NCBI GenBank assembly: GCA_963855995.1
Contig: OY979717.1
Coordinates: 46,776,044-46,840,043, forward strand
Length of the DNA stretch: 64,000 bases
Source of the DNA: Muricea muricata
Lineage: Eukaryota > Cnidaria > Anthozoa > Malacalcyonacea > Plexauridae
Direction of reading: 5' to 3'
The first letter of the stretch is position 1, and each line of letters opens with the position of its first letter. The notes under the pieces were generated by a model that was not told the DNA's origin, ran no database searches, and saw nothing but the letters and a program-made list of their open reading frames with translations. This document shows, piece after piece, positions 48,481-59,990 of the stretch. A program made the translations under genes and the position numbers.

Positions 48481-49429
48481 CCGCAGCGCGGAACGCTGCC
48501 GGGGCGAGGGTTACTAATTCTGAGATGCGAAGGCCATCCGCCATTATGTGTTGGTTTGGTTTGGTTTGGTTTGGTTGGACGTTCGACCCTTTAGCTGACG
48601 TCATTGAATTCCGAGGGTTTTTTAAAGTAAATGTCATGAAATCTGTCATAAAAAACAATAAAATAAATCAAAAATACGGAAAAGGCGACGAAAAAACGCG
48701 CCAGCAGAAGGAAACAAGAAAGGAAATGTACATAAAAGGTAGCCATATTCAGACTATTCAGTAGCCGTAATGATTCCACATTTTAATTTCGAAGTTTACG
48801 TTTCTTTGTTTTGTAAAAGCAAGACTGTAGCTTTATTGTAAGTGTGAAAATAATTTACAGGTGAAAAATACGACCGTAGCTATTTTAATCATATAAATGC
48901 ATGGCTTGAAATGGTTTTTATGGCAAAACAAAGATTTAATAGTTTATAAATATTCATCAAAACGTTTTAATAAGTAGCGTAATAAATTGTATTTCATACC
49001 GTACCAAAGTTCACACTACGCATGATGACATACGGACCACAGACATTTAAAAAAATTAAGTCTTCATTAAGTCAAATTCTTTCATTATTTTCACAGTTAG
49101 TTAAAAACTGCCGAGTCAGCGTGTTGCTATGACAACAATCCGAAGAATACTTCATGTTCCGAAAATAAAGTTGTATCTTTGATATATTGAGCCGATGGGG
49201 GTTGCATGCATGCATGTATTCCTACTAATTACTTTGTTTTACGGCTTTGTTGTAAGTAGGAGCTACAGAGTCAAACATTTGTTTGTCCGATGACAATGAC
49301 GCCATTCTGCGGTTGATTGCTGCTGGGAGGTGTTTGGTTATTGATGGAGGGTGGTTGGATTCTCTGTGGATATACAGTGGTCGTTATTTTGTTTTCTGTA
49401 AGACTTATAAGACTCATCGGTAATAAGAT

Positions 49430-49595
49430 TAAGCATAAGAAACAGTTACTGTATAAGATAAACTGGTCTATCTTGTTTCGTTCTAGCTCGGTCAAAGCCA
49501 GTGGAAACAACTGCAATTTATGTTTAAAAGAGAAACTACAAATTATCTTTAATCATAACTCTAGTTCTAGTTTAATTAAACAGTGAACTGTAATA
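49430..49595 (+). mobile_element. Inverted fragment of the 47.9-kb PLE C-terminal module
   Basis: Plus-strand copy of the region that lies inverted at 47855-47970. It encodes CNLCLKEKLQIIFNHNSSSS, a module typical of the end of such PLE ORFs, and has no hammerhead. The intervening 48.5-49.4 kb holds a (TTTGG)n run at 48551 and otherwise unremarkable DNA. Confidence 0.65.
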
Positions 49596-49636
49596 CAACT
49601 GGAACGCTAACTAAATAGAAAAGTTCAATCAATGGC

Positions 49637-49977
49637 TGAAGCCAAGTTAGTTTTTCTGAGTTTTGAGACGAAATACTTAACGCCAAAGATCAGACCGTAT
49701 ATCAAATTGAAGGTATTAAAAAGTTACATTTAATATAAAAAATTCATGACTTTATACAAAAAAGAAATGCCTTAAAAATACGAAAACAACGGCAATTTTG
49801 CAAAATACGGCAAATTCCCCTTCAAAGTTTAGAGTGTTTGTCTTTTACCTAAAGCCTCAAAATTTCAGTTACACCAAATACAACTTTTTAATAGCTTTCC
49901 TTTGATATACGACCCATTTTGTGACGTTTAGTATTTCAACTCAAAACTCAGAAAAACTGAATCAAATTGGCTTCAAC
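49637..49977. repeat. Foldback repeat upstream of the THAP gene
   Basis: GAAGCCAAGTTAGTTTTTCT..GAGTTTTGAG is inverted at AACTCAAAACTCAGAAAAAC..TTGGCTTC. Arms of about 45 bp lie around about 250 bp of A/T-rich DNA. Confidence 0.7.
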
Positions 49978-50019
49978 TTCCCCCTGACTTATCGTTCCAG
50001 TTTACTTATAGTTCAATTA

Positions 50020-50190
50020 GCCTTTCTCACGACCTGCGAACAGGTGCATGTCCGCCATGTTTGGGTACCAAGCACTGAGCTATACTATATATCTGGAGAT
50101 CGCATTCCTGTCCAAAAAGTGTAATCGAAAACATGGCGGATTGTGACGTAAAACGCGTCACTGGTCCCTATATTTTTTTCGGATGATCGC
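50020..50190. repeat. Dispersed repeat with CCGCCATGTTTGGG / AACATGGCGG, unfilled copy
   Basis: Matches, in inverse orientation, the sequences flanking the large foldback at 60758-62000 (60625-60757 and 62001-62045). It contains CCTGCGAACAGGTGCATGTC and TAAAACGCGTCACTGGTCCC. It ends 130 bp before the THAP gene start codon, so it probably overlaps the upstream region. Confidence 0.8.
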
Positions 50191-50319
50191 AGGCCAGAAA
50201 AACAGTCCAAAGTTTTCCTCCCCCTCTGTTCCCCCTGGATCATTGCCTAAATTTTCAACAAAATTTTCTGGTCCTTGCTGAAATTTTTTAAACTGCGATT
50301 GACTTTGTTTTAATAAGAC

Positions 50320-53300
50320 ATGCCTCGTCCTTGTTCCGTTTTGTGGTGCAAGAACTCTCGAAAGAGAAAAGGAATATCTTTTCACCGGTAAGTTTTCCTC
50401 AATATTTAATTTGTGCTATAGTTATACGCATTTCTTTTATACGCGAAATGTTCGTCACTCAGTTGTTTGGCATCTCGCCATGTTTTGACGAGATCAAAAC
50501 TTTTGCTGTATTTTTTCAGCTGAATATGTGGTAAGGCGATGTTTGTTTTTCGTGATTCTATACAAGCTTGTTTTTGCTTTTAAGTTTGAAATTATTAGGA
50601 ACAGGCCCGAAAAATACAAGCGAAATTTACTTGTTATAATGCAAAAAACTTACAGCTTGCCTTTGGCTGTGACACTTTCAAAAGCTGAGCTGTTTTCGCG
50701 AAAGTTTAGTTAATGATTTACAGTGCTTCTCAACTGGAAGCCGATTTCATACACACGACGTCGACATGCTTTATAAAATTTACAGACAATTGTTTTTTTA
50801 TCCAATTACAGTTTTCCAGATAAAATAAAAAATCCAGAACTGCACGGGAAATGGGTTCAAGGAATAAACAGCTGTTCACCAGTAGAAATTGTTCCTGTGC
50901 AAGACAGCCGAGTTTGTTCGGAGCATTTCAGTGCTGAAATGTTTGACTATTGTGGGCTGCATGGCGAGACAGCAGTATTGAAATCAAATGCTGTGCCAAC
51001 GATATTTGAAAATCCTGAACTTTATAGCGAGCAAGCGACACCAACAATATTTGAAGTGCATTCTCAGGTCAGTATTTTTCACCCAAACATTATGCGTATA
51101 CCAACATAGATTAGCTTGAAGTGTTTTACATTATTTTGCATTTTTACATGTTTTTTATATACAAAACTAATGGGGTTATATACAATAATCTTCCCAATGA
51201 AAAGTACCTGCCAGGTTACTTATGATTGGAATTTGGGTTGGAATTTGAGCATATTTTCAGTTGCTATTCCTCTCTCTTAAAGTATATGTGTACATATGAT
51301 ATATTATTGAATGTGATGTCAGTACTGACAATACAACTTATAACGTGGAGATCACTTGTTATGGTTAGTGTATGATTTCTAGCATACCAGCATGCACATA
51401 GTGGTAGTACTTCAGCAACCTGATGCATGGTTTAGAAATCTAGCCAGGCTGGGGTGTTGGTTTTTGTTTCTTTAATTTATTTTTTCCTTACACTAACCCA
51501 GTCAGTGTTACAGTTTCTTGTGCGGGGCGGGGGGCTCCTGGTTGGCTAGCAGGAAACATACCTCACAAGCCAGGCAATTTGAGAGTAGTGCCTTCCAGAG
51601 GCTGGCTTTGGCAAATTGAAGCCTCTGAATACCTAGGCACCCATTATCCATCAGTGATGCAGTGGATAAATAGCAATACATTCACCAATATTGTGTTTTA
51701 TATATAACAAAATGTATGAATTCATAACAGTGAATTCTGCCAATTTATATATACATGTAATCAGTGGTGTAGCCAGGGTCATTGTTTTGGGGAGGCAAGT
51801 AGCAAGCGGTGAAGGTATTCTAGAGGTCTGCCCACCCCCCACTTCTACACAGATTTAGACTTTTCGAATGGTCTTCAACACAATTGGGGGGAGGGGTCGC
51901 CCCCCTTAACTACACCACTGCATGTAATCACAAAATTAAAAAATATCATAATTTGTTGTATAAGTTATTAATCAACAATATTGTTAAAAATTTTAATGTT
52001 TTATCAGAAATTAATATAATTATTATTGCATAGGTGGAGGTGTCAAGTGAAACAGTACAGCTTGCTAACAGTAATGAAGAGTTGAATGAAAATGGCAAAA
52101 ATGCAAGTGACACAGTGGAAATCACTAGTGCACGTATGGGTAATGTAGAAAATGTTGAAAATGACCATACATACTTTGTAAGTTCTCCTAGTAGATTAAA
52201 AAGGAAAGTTGATAATCTGCTGGACACAGTTGAAGACCTCAACAAGAGATTGAAGACATCTCATGTAAAAGTGCACAGGTTGAAGAGAAAGGTACAATCG
52301 TTAGCTTTAGTGGTAAGTGAGTTAAGGAAAAAAAAACCTGATAAGTAGTGATTGTGCCAGTCTCCTGGAGACAACTTTTTCTGGAGTTCCTAGAGAACTT
52401 CTGAAAAGGTTGGTGACACAGAAGAAAAAGAAGAATCCAGGTGCGTACCCAAAAGAGTTACGTACATTTGCCATGACCCTAAAGTTTTATTCTGCTAAGG
52501 CATACAGATATGTGCGCAAATCTTTTGATTTAGGTTTGCCAGATCCATCTACGATCAGCAGATGGTACAACGTTATCGATGGAGAGCCAGGGTTTACACA
52601 GGAAGCATTAACAGCCTTGAAAGCAAAAGTTTTTGCTGGGCAACGCGATGGCCAGAAGGTTGTTTGTGCTTTGATGTTGGATGAGATGTCTATTCGGAAG
52701 CATGTCCAATGGGACAACAAAGCAGGAATGCGTCGAGGTTATGTAGGCGTTGGTACAAAGATTTATGATGACTCACTGCCGGTAGCCACGGAAGCTCTTG
52801 TGTTCATGGCTGTCTCTGTGAATTCTAACTGGAAAATTCCATGTGGGTATTTTCTGGTAAATGGCCTCACGGCTGAAGAGAAAGCGAACCTGACGAGAGA
52901 TTGTCTCACGAAACTGCATGAGACGAAAGTAAAGGTGGTCTCCTTCACATGCGATGGACCAACAACTCACCAAGCAATGTTGAAATTGCTTGGTGGCCGA
53001 CTGTCTGCTGAAGATATGCAGGCATACTTTCCACATCCTTGTGATAATAATGAGAAGATCTATATTTTTTTAGATGCATGTCATATGATAAAGCTGGTGC
53101 GAAATACCTGGTCAGACTGGAAAGTCTTACATGATAAGGATGGCAACACCATCGAGTGGAAGTTTATTGTAAGATTGCAGGAATTGCAAGAAAAGGAAGG
53201 TTTGCGTCTAGCAAATAAATTGCGATCAGCGCACATAGATTGGAAACCTCAGAAAATGAAGGTAAATTTGGCAGCACAGACTTTGAGCTCGAGTGTTGCA

Positions 53301-54479
53301 GATGCTATAGAGTGGTGTGAAGGTAAGGGAATGCAGCAGTTTAAAGGCTGTGGCCCGACAGTAGAGTTTATTCGCAAGTTTGATCGTGTATTTTATGTTT
53401 TGAATTCTAGAAATCCAAGGGCGAACAACTACAACGCGCCGATAAGAAAGACGAACTATCAGTTCGTTAAGAAGTTTCTAGATGAGGCCTGTAAGTATGT
53501 TAAAGATCTGAAAGGACCCGAAGGCCAGTCAATGCTTATGTCACAGCGCAAAACAGGTTTTCTAGGTTTCCTCGTTTGTATCGAGGCAGTTCTTGGAATG
53601 GCGAAAGATCTGGTGTGTGGAGAGGACCCAGTCCTAAAGTATATTCTGACGTACAAGATGAGTCAGGATCACCTGGAGCTGTTCTTCGGTGCCGTGCGAG
53701 CCGCTGGAGGGTGGAACAACAACCCGACGGCGTTACAGTTCAGATCTGCATACAAGCAACTGATGATGAGACACCAGATTACTGGAGGACGAGGAAACTG
53801 CATTCCTCAAGACGACACTGAGATGCTAAGCAATTTTGAGGACAATAGCAATAGAAGATCTTCAAGGATTGAGATCGACCAGGTTACGATTGTAAGAAAA
53901 TACGACTTGGCTTTGAGACCTGAGCCAGTTACAACAGATCACGATTACTGCGATGCTCCAAACGTGATGGAACTATCAGAGTTTAAGTCAGCAGCAATAT
54001 CGTATATTGCTGGTTATGTTGTGAGGATGGTACAGAAAAAAATCCATTGTTTAAAATGCTTGGCCGCGTTAACGACAACCAAAGAGAAGATTCCGGACCT
54101 GTTCGTGGTGTGGAAATCGAATGGCGGTCTGAAGTTGCCCTCGCCGGGGCTACTGAAGATCTGTGAGGAAACGGAGAAATGTGTGATGAGAATGTTAAAA
54201 GTGACCAATGGTGGACTTCCACACGACACGGGATTACCAGACGCAATTACCTCGACGGTATTGGAAGTATGCGTGGAACGCGATGTGTTGAGTTCGTTGA
54301 AAGAACAAATGTTTGATTCGACAGCAGTGAACAATCGCGTGTTCAACTTAATTAAATGCTGTTCAAAGTCTTATGTGACGATTCGTATGCATCATTTGGC
54401 GAAGCAGATAAATTCTAGAATGCATGAGAGGTTGGTACGTAAAGAATATTCGAAACTTACGTTGTTTAAAGGACAGTAA
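50320..54479 (+). pseudogene. THAP9-like (P-element-type) transposase gene with a one-base frame break
   Basis: P-element/THAP9 transposases cut and paste DNA using a THAP DNA-binding domain and an RNase-H-like catalytic core. Exons 50320-50387, 50812-51067 and 52034-54479 join in phase with GT-AG borders. Residues 1-88 form a C2CH THAP domain: C5, C10, W37, C58, H61 and the terminal AVPTIF box. Next come an acidic linker and a coiled coil (LLDTVEDLNKRLKTSHVKV). In exon 3 an A9 run at 52328-52336 puts the frame into TAG at 52346; dropping one A would continue it into the 689-codon frame ending at 54479. That frame has LDEMSIRKHV, TCDGPTTHQAML, LDACHMIKLVRNTW and DHLELFFGAVRAAGGWN, all P-element-like. 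No terminal inverted repeats were found, so it may be a host-resident gene or an old copy. The A9 break may be an indel error, a real lesion or slippage. Confidence 0.85.
51762..51920. mobile_element. hAT-type MITE with perfect 8-bp TSD in THAP intron 2
   Basis: CATGTAAT duplicated at 51754-51761 and 51921-51928. TIRs CAGTGGTGTAGCC..and..TACACCACTG. 159 bp long, with CCCC-rich interior. Confidence 0.92.
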
Positions 54480-54490
54480 GATTGCGATAT

Positions 54491-54642
54491 GGTCGGTTAC
54501 TGCACATGTTACATGTGTTCGAGGATATGACCGCGACGTTAATGATACTGCACATATTAAATGTGTTCGAGAATTAACGTTAAAATGCTAGCAATGTGTC
54601 AATGATACTGCACGTTTTAATACGTGTTCGAGAGATTGACAC
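54491..54642 (+). other. Three tandem hairpins with compensating stems after the THAP transposase
   Basis: Hairpins at 54491-54532, 54536-54580 and 54596-54642 share the plan outer stem, (G)ATACTG, inner stem CAC.., loop, ..GTG, TTCGAG, outer stem. Outer stems differ but each pairs with itself: GGTC/GACC, ACGTTAAT/ATTAACGT, GTGTCAAT/ATTGACAC. Inner stems are CACAT/ATGTG, CACAT/ATGTG and CACGT/ACGTG. Strict conservation of the internal loop with changing stems points to selection on structure, as RNA in the 3'UTR or as DNA hairpins. No known family recognised. Confidence 0.6.
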
Positions 54643-54659
54643 GAGACTCATGTCAAACT

Positions 54660-55431
54660 GATTTGTTAGCAAGTATTATAATTTTTAAGTTTAAAGGGGT
54701 AAGTATAATGAACTTTAGTTATCTATTCAGTATACATGAAAGCCGATATATAGCTAAATCTTTAAATAACATTTTATTTTTATCTTTATACTAGAGTAAA
54801 CCTGGATGTATAATGCAACATTTACTAATATATGGCAAGCCGTGCACAGACCAGCAAAGTAATACCCAACGTCAAATCCGAAACAAAGACATTTGTCCAT
54901 TTTATCGGTACGTTACGCATGAAAAAGGGCACAGTGTTTGGAGTTTCACGAAGAAAGGTTGATAGATAATATAATTAGTTGTCGACTCGTACGTGACTAG
55001 AAGGGGTTTTTTTCAGACGGCTGAACCTCAAGGCGTGATATTCATCGTTACTGCGAGGCCCTATCCTTTTACTATAACATAAAAATTATTTGCATTCAGG
55101 TTAATTGTATAATCCTCTGAATCAATTCATTGCTAAATAAGAAATAATAAGTTCTAACGCTTCAACATTTATTTGTAGCGTAGCTCCCTCGGCCTAAAAT
55201 ATACAATGTATACGTGGTACAACGAGTGGTCAATCCTTATCAAATTTAAATCTTGGCGAGCAGCGTTAAACAAATATTGTGCGACATTATTCGAGTAGTA
55301 CAGGTAATTATAATTAATATAATAAAGGGTACTAGTAATTGTAGAATCATGCTAATGAACGTATCTTTTTTAATGTATAGATTCTACGAATACCGAGAAT
55401 TAGTGGATTAACAATCCACTTTTGCCTTTCT
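54660..55431. other. Stretch after the hairpin array without supported features
   Basis: AT-rich DNA with no ORF over 60 codons of recognisable type and no clear repeat terminus. Confidence 0.35.
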
Positions 55432-55680
55432 AAAAGTTTAATTAATAAGGATTTTTAAGAATCAGTTTGATTTGTCAGCCTGAAGTGGTTTTTTTATTTT
55501 GCGTACCCATTTGACCAAATTTCAGGCTGGTGGTTCTTAACCCACTGGGCACTGGGTTTTTTATGCGGGGTTTTACTGTATACTATATGTGAATGGAATC
55601 ATAGAAAATACTGGTCATTTTACTTAATATATTATAGTACTGATTACAGAGATGGCTCGCTGGTACGGTCATGAACTAAA
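55432..55680. repeat. Direct repeat copy 1 (about 245 bp)
   Basis: About 88% identical, same orientation, to 57741-57976. Shared words include CAGCCTGAAGTGG, TTTATTTTGCGTACCCA, TTCAGGCTGGTGGTTCTTAA, TTTACTGTATACTAT and GATGGCTCGCTGGTA. Inner AAGAACCAG / CTGGTTCTT words form inverted repeats, suggesting a DNA-transposon end. The outer limits are where similarity stops. Confidence 0.75.
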
Positions 55681-56006
55681 CGTGTTGGAGGATTGACACG
55701 ATGATACAACGAAACCTGATTGAATTTAATCCCACTATAATAAGTAAGTATGTTTGAAATTTAGTTTTTGCTGGATATTTCGTAGGCATATAGCATACCT
55801 ACTAGTTTTTTCTTTAATTTCAGCAATATTTAAGTACATATAATTGAAGGAATTTCAGTCTGGCAAACTCGTGGAAGGGTAAGTGTACAGAGACAATGTC
55901 GTGTATTAATACGACCACTTTGTTATTACGATCATTTTGTTATTACGACCACTCCGTTAAACTAATACTTTTTCACCACAATATGTTTTTTTCTATGACC
56001 GCATTA

Positions 56007-56814
56007 AGCCCGGCGCACACTAGCGTTATCAGCTGAGCTGAGCGTCAGTCGTGACTGTTGGCGTAAGCTGTTTCCTCAAGTGTGCGGTGTCATATTCTGT
56101 GATTTTCGCCACGCGTGCCATCGGCACCTGATATTCAACATGTTGAATAAATTCGTGCACGGATGAACATTTCCTCACAGTGTGCGCGCTCTCTGAGCTA
56201 TCAGCTCAGTAATCGATACGAATGCGCATGCGTTTGTATCACATATTCGACTCAAGATGGCGACAAACAACTCAATAGTGGCTGAAGCAATCCTTGAGGA
56301 TAAATTAGCAGATATTTGGCCCGATTATCCGTGTCTTTACGATATGCGCTGTCCTGAATTTAAGAATCGGGATCTTCGCAATTCAGTTCACGAACAATAT
56401 TTGCACATGCCCCTTGTGCTTGGCGGCGTGAAACCCAAGATTTTTCACGTCTTTCGATTAGCTGCTCTTAAGCGTCTTCGTCTTCGTCGCAGTAACAAAA
56501 GGTAAAGCAAAATTTCTTCATCTTCTGACCAGCTCGAATGATAATTTTCATCAATATTCGCCATCTTGAGTCAAATATGTGATACAAACGCATGCGCATT
56601 CGTATCGATTACTGAGCTGATAGCTCAGAGAGCGCGCACACTGTGAGGAAATGTTCATTCGTGCACGAAATTATTCAACATGTTGAATATCCGGCGCCGA
56701 TGGCACGCGTGGCGAAAATCACAGAATATGACACCGCACACTTGAGGAAACAGCTTACGCCAACAGTCACGACTGACGCTCAGCTCAGCTGATAACGCTA
56801 GTGTGCGCCGGGCT
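56007..56814. mobile_element. 808-bp Harbinger-like element with about 255-bp TIRs and TTA TSD
   Basis: TTA flanks at 56004-56006 and 56815-56817. TIRs start AGCCCGGCGCACACTAGCG and match for about 255 bp each (left through about 56262, right from about 56560). The centre is a MADF-domain exon. A 3-bp TWA-type target duplication and a MADF/Myb-like accessory protein fit PIF/Harbinger transposons; the transposase gene itself is absent. Other families with long TIRs are possible. Confidence 0.75.
56257..56503 (+). CDS. MADF-domain first exon inside the long-TIR element
   Basis: The start ATG lies within the left TIR (CAAGATGGCGACA). The about 82 codons contain a MADF-like start: AEAILEDKLADIWPDYPCLYDMRCPEFKNR, with the core YPCLYD and FKNRDLRNSV, plus a basic tail LKRLRLRRSNKR. 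MADF domains bind DNA and appear as accessory proteins in PIF/Harbinger elements. The reading frame is open up to an AACAAAAG/GTAAAGC donor, so it looks like exon 1 with its downstream exons lost. I give the exon as coding but expect it to be non-functional alone. Confidence 0.6.
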
Positions 56815-56817
56815 TTA

Positions 56818-57740
56818 AGAACACCTGTGCTGTAATTTGATCCCGACGTTTATTCAACCAAAATATTTGGACCCAACGGCGGTCGCATACTCGTACTGAC
56901 AATCACTGCAGACCAATACTCAAAAGTTTAAAAATCTATTTACTATGTCGCCATATCGGTATGTCACACTCAGTCTATACCTGCAGAGTAAAGAACACAT
57001 GCAACTGAACTTGGTAATGATCATTTTTGTAATTTTTAACAAAAGAACAAATTATTTCTGATTTTTTTTTTAAATTTTTGCTTAGATTTTGTCAATTTCT
57101 CTGTCTACATGCATTTGGTCTGCGATGTCGAAATAAATAGCCTGAAAACAGGTAACAAATTCTTACTACGTAATTCCACATAGATTAAATACTAATGAGT
57201 TATTAACCTAACAGTGAGTAATGGCTCATCAGAAACAGAAAACTGAGCGAAATATACCATCTTAAAATGGTAATTTTATTGACGTTTTCTATTTCCAGGA
57301 AGGTATTGTAGATGGTTATGGATCAACTAGAATGCCATTTGCATATATGTCTATACCAACAAAGTATTGTGCTATTAATTGTATTATTTGAAATAATATG
57401 TCTAAAGCAGTACACAGTAAAACACCGCATAAAAGATCCAGTTAATTTTGACTTCAGGCTGAAGTGTTTCTTATATAACTGGTACTTGGAACAGAAATCA
57501 GGCTGAAGTGGTTCTTAACCGATTCTTATTTCCAGTCAAAAGCAATTGTTCCTGGTATGGAGTTTTAAACCTCTTATTGTGTAAAATGTCTTAAATACAT
57601 TATGAAGATGAATTATGTTGTGAATTAATTCTGTTTTGGTGAAATATATGCATGCAGGATGTGGTTGAAAAACAATTCCTGCTGGCAATATCACAGTATT
57701 TTGCTTTCCCCCTGGTACATTATTAGCACCTATTTCAGCT
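56818..57740. other. Stretch between the Harbinger-like element and the second direct repeat
   Basis: AT-rich. 57430-57540 carries short TTCAGGCTGAAGTGTTTCTT-type copies of the direct-repeat word. No gene recognised. Confidence 0.35.
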
Positions 57741-57976
57741 AAAAGTTTAATAAGGATTTTTAAGAACCAGTTTAATTTCTCAGCCTGAAGTGGTTCTTTT
57801 ATTTTGCGTACCCACTTGCCCAAATTTCAGGCTGGTGGTTCTTAACCCACTGGTTCTTTAATGTGGGGTTTTACTGTATACTATGTGGATGGAGTCATAG
57901 GAAATGCTGGTTATTTTACTTAGTATATTATATTACTGATTACAGAGATGGCTCGCTGGTATGGTCATGAATTAAA
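57741..57976. repeat. Direct repeat copy 2
   Basis: Partner of 55432-55680, about 2.3 kb downstream, same orientation. It runs on into a 76-codon frame at 57948-58178 (MARWYGHELKHSVQVQRTVE) whose first residues are also present in copy 1; I cannot name it. Confidence 0.75.
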
Positions 57977-58179
57977 ACATAGTGTGCAAGTGCAACGAAC
58001 AGTGGAATCAAGGAAATTTGTCAGAACAATTAGGACATATTTGCTTATTGTATATGCATTTTTATCTAATGCAGTTAACAGTATCAACATTGTCTCAATA
58101 ATTTGGGGCTGTGTGTCCAACACGGTCGTAATAATATATAAAAATGATGCCAGATATATGAAGGAAGTTAGCAAGTAGA

Positions 58180-58942
58180 TTTTCCTAATATGTGCAATAA
58201 ATCTGTTTACTAGTTGTCGCTAATAAGTTAGCTTTGGTATTTCATTACAATTGATCATAATGAAAAGGGTGGAGGATGTATATTTTACCAGAATGCATTA
58301 GGAGCATCAAATATAAATAATGCTGAAAAAAGGTGACAAGTTACAAAGCTAATTGATAGAAATTTTAGCATAAGTAAGAAAATAACCTACTATCTTCTGT
58401 TCGTTCTTCAAAAGACGTTCCAGATTTTGGACCGTTATGCATTCTGGTAAAATGTGCAATGGTCATTGTGGTCAATTTGGTGTTTATGCTATCTGGAGGT
58501 AACACATAATTACCTAGTGCATAGAGACTTAGCTCACCCATAAAATTGAAGTAAGACAAGTTGCTTAAAATGAAAAAAAAATTATGCTGATTACATTTCA
58601 GTTTATAGAATAACTCATTAAAACAAATGTTATTGTTTATTAAACAATTAAACAAGTCATTACAATATTCAACATTAAATTACTATTAAAGTTATTAACA
58701 AATGTTGTGTGCCCCTTTTCTCGGCAGAGCCAGCATATCATTCCTGTAAATCATAATTTAAAATTTAATAGACATAGCACAGTATATAGAAATTATTTTG
58801 TTTTTGTACATACTTGCATTGCACTTGTTCATTTGGTGGCCTTTTAGGCCACACTTCCAACAACACCCTAATTAAAAAAGAAGTCAATTGCATCTATTTA
58901 TTGTTGTTAATTGTATTTGCACATTTTATACCAATATACACT
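58180..58942. other. Stretch without supported features
   Basis: AT-rich; short ORFs only on both strands. Confidence 0.35.
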
Positions 58943-59216
58943 CAGGGGTGCAGCCAAGGGGGGGGGGGGCTTATTGCCAAATTAAGCGATTATTTCCATT
59001 TCCAATCTAAGGCAAATAAAGAATTACTAAAAAAGTCGTTTCTATTTTCTATCAACTTGATGGTCTCGTAAATTCTTCTTGCCCAAACTTCCAGAGTGAG
59101 GGAACCCCTATTTTTCAGAAACCCTATATAGAATTTTAAATTTCCCCAGTGGGGATGTTGCCCAACACCCCTTAAATGACCCCCCCCCCAAAGTCAGGGC
59201 CCTGGCTACGCCCCTG
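58943..59216. mobile_element. hAT-like MITE with CAGGGGTGCAGCCA TIRs
   Basis: CAGGGGTGCAGCCAAGGGGG at the left matches CCCTGGCTACGCCCCTG at the right when inverted. The G- and C-homopolymer interior is typical of this MITE type. The flanks TATACACT and TTAATACA are only loosely alike, so the TSD is degraded. Confidence 0.75.
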
Positions 59217-59305
59217 TTAATACACTGTAACTCAATTCAACCTACAATTATTATTACCATACCTTTAACCTTCCCTGATAGCTGGTCAGCTTCTTGTATG
59301 GGGAT

Positions 59306-59990
59306 AAATAAAAAGATCAACTTTTAATTAAAAAAATTACAATAATATAAAGATTAGCAAATCAAGAAATTCAAGAATGTGTGGTAACCTAACCCTTATT
59401 ACCATTAGGTATGTGCATTACAATAATAGTCAATAGAAAAGAAAGTATAATTTTTACCACTTCCTCCTTCATAGTTTTCTTCATCTACAAATGATAACAG
59501 ATAACTATAACAAATGAACAAAAAGATCAATTTTTAATTAAAAAATATACAATAATATAAAGATTAAGAAATCATCAAATTCAAGAATTTGTTGGAAACC
59601 TAACCCTAACTACCATTTGGTAAGTGTATAAGAAAAGAAAGTGTATAATTTTTATAATTTCCTCCTTCATAGTTTTCATCATCTACAAATTACAAAATAA
59701 TACTTGGAAAATAAGATACATGTATGCAAGTAATAAACAGACTACAGATAACTACCTGCAATGAAGTGAACAAAAGATCAATTTTAATAAATAACCACCC
59801 ATAATAAAATCAGGAAATTCAAAAATATTTGACATGTGCATTACAATAATAGTCAATAGAAAAGAAAATGTATAATTTTTACCATTTCCCCCTTCATAGT
59901 TTTCTTCATCTACAAATTACAAAAAATACTTGGAAAATAAGATAGATAGATGTATGCAAGTAATATGATATAAACAGACTATAGATAACA
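59306..59990. repeat. Three tandem units of about 210-250 bp
   Basis: Units begin near 59306, 59519 and 59768 with AAAAGATCAA(C/T)TTTTAAT. They share CAATAATATAAAGATTA, GTCAATAGAAAAGAAAGTAT and CATAGTTTTC(T)TCATCTACAA. Divergence between units is moderate. No coding potential. Confidence 0.75.

Noticed and set aside
54491..54642. SECIS elements as explanation for the three hairpins
   Set aside because: ATGA occurs in two of them, but the opposite GA tandem pair and apical AA of a SECIS are missing and the stems are too short.
57948..58178. 76-codon ORF after the second direct repeat as a gene
   Set aside because: Only its first residues are shared with the first copy, the rest has no family match; kept only as a remark on the repeat.
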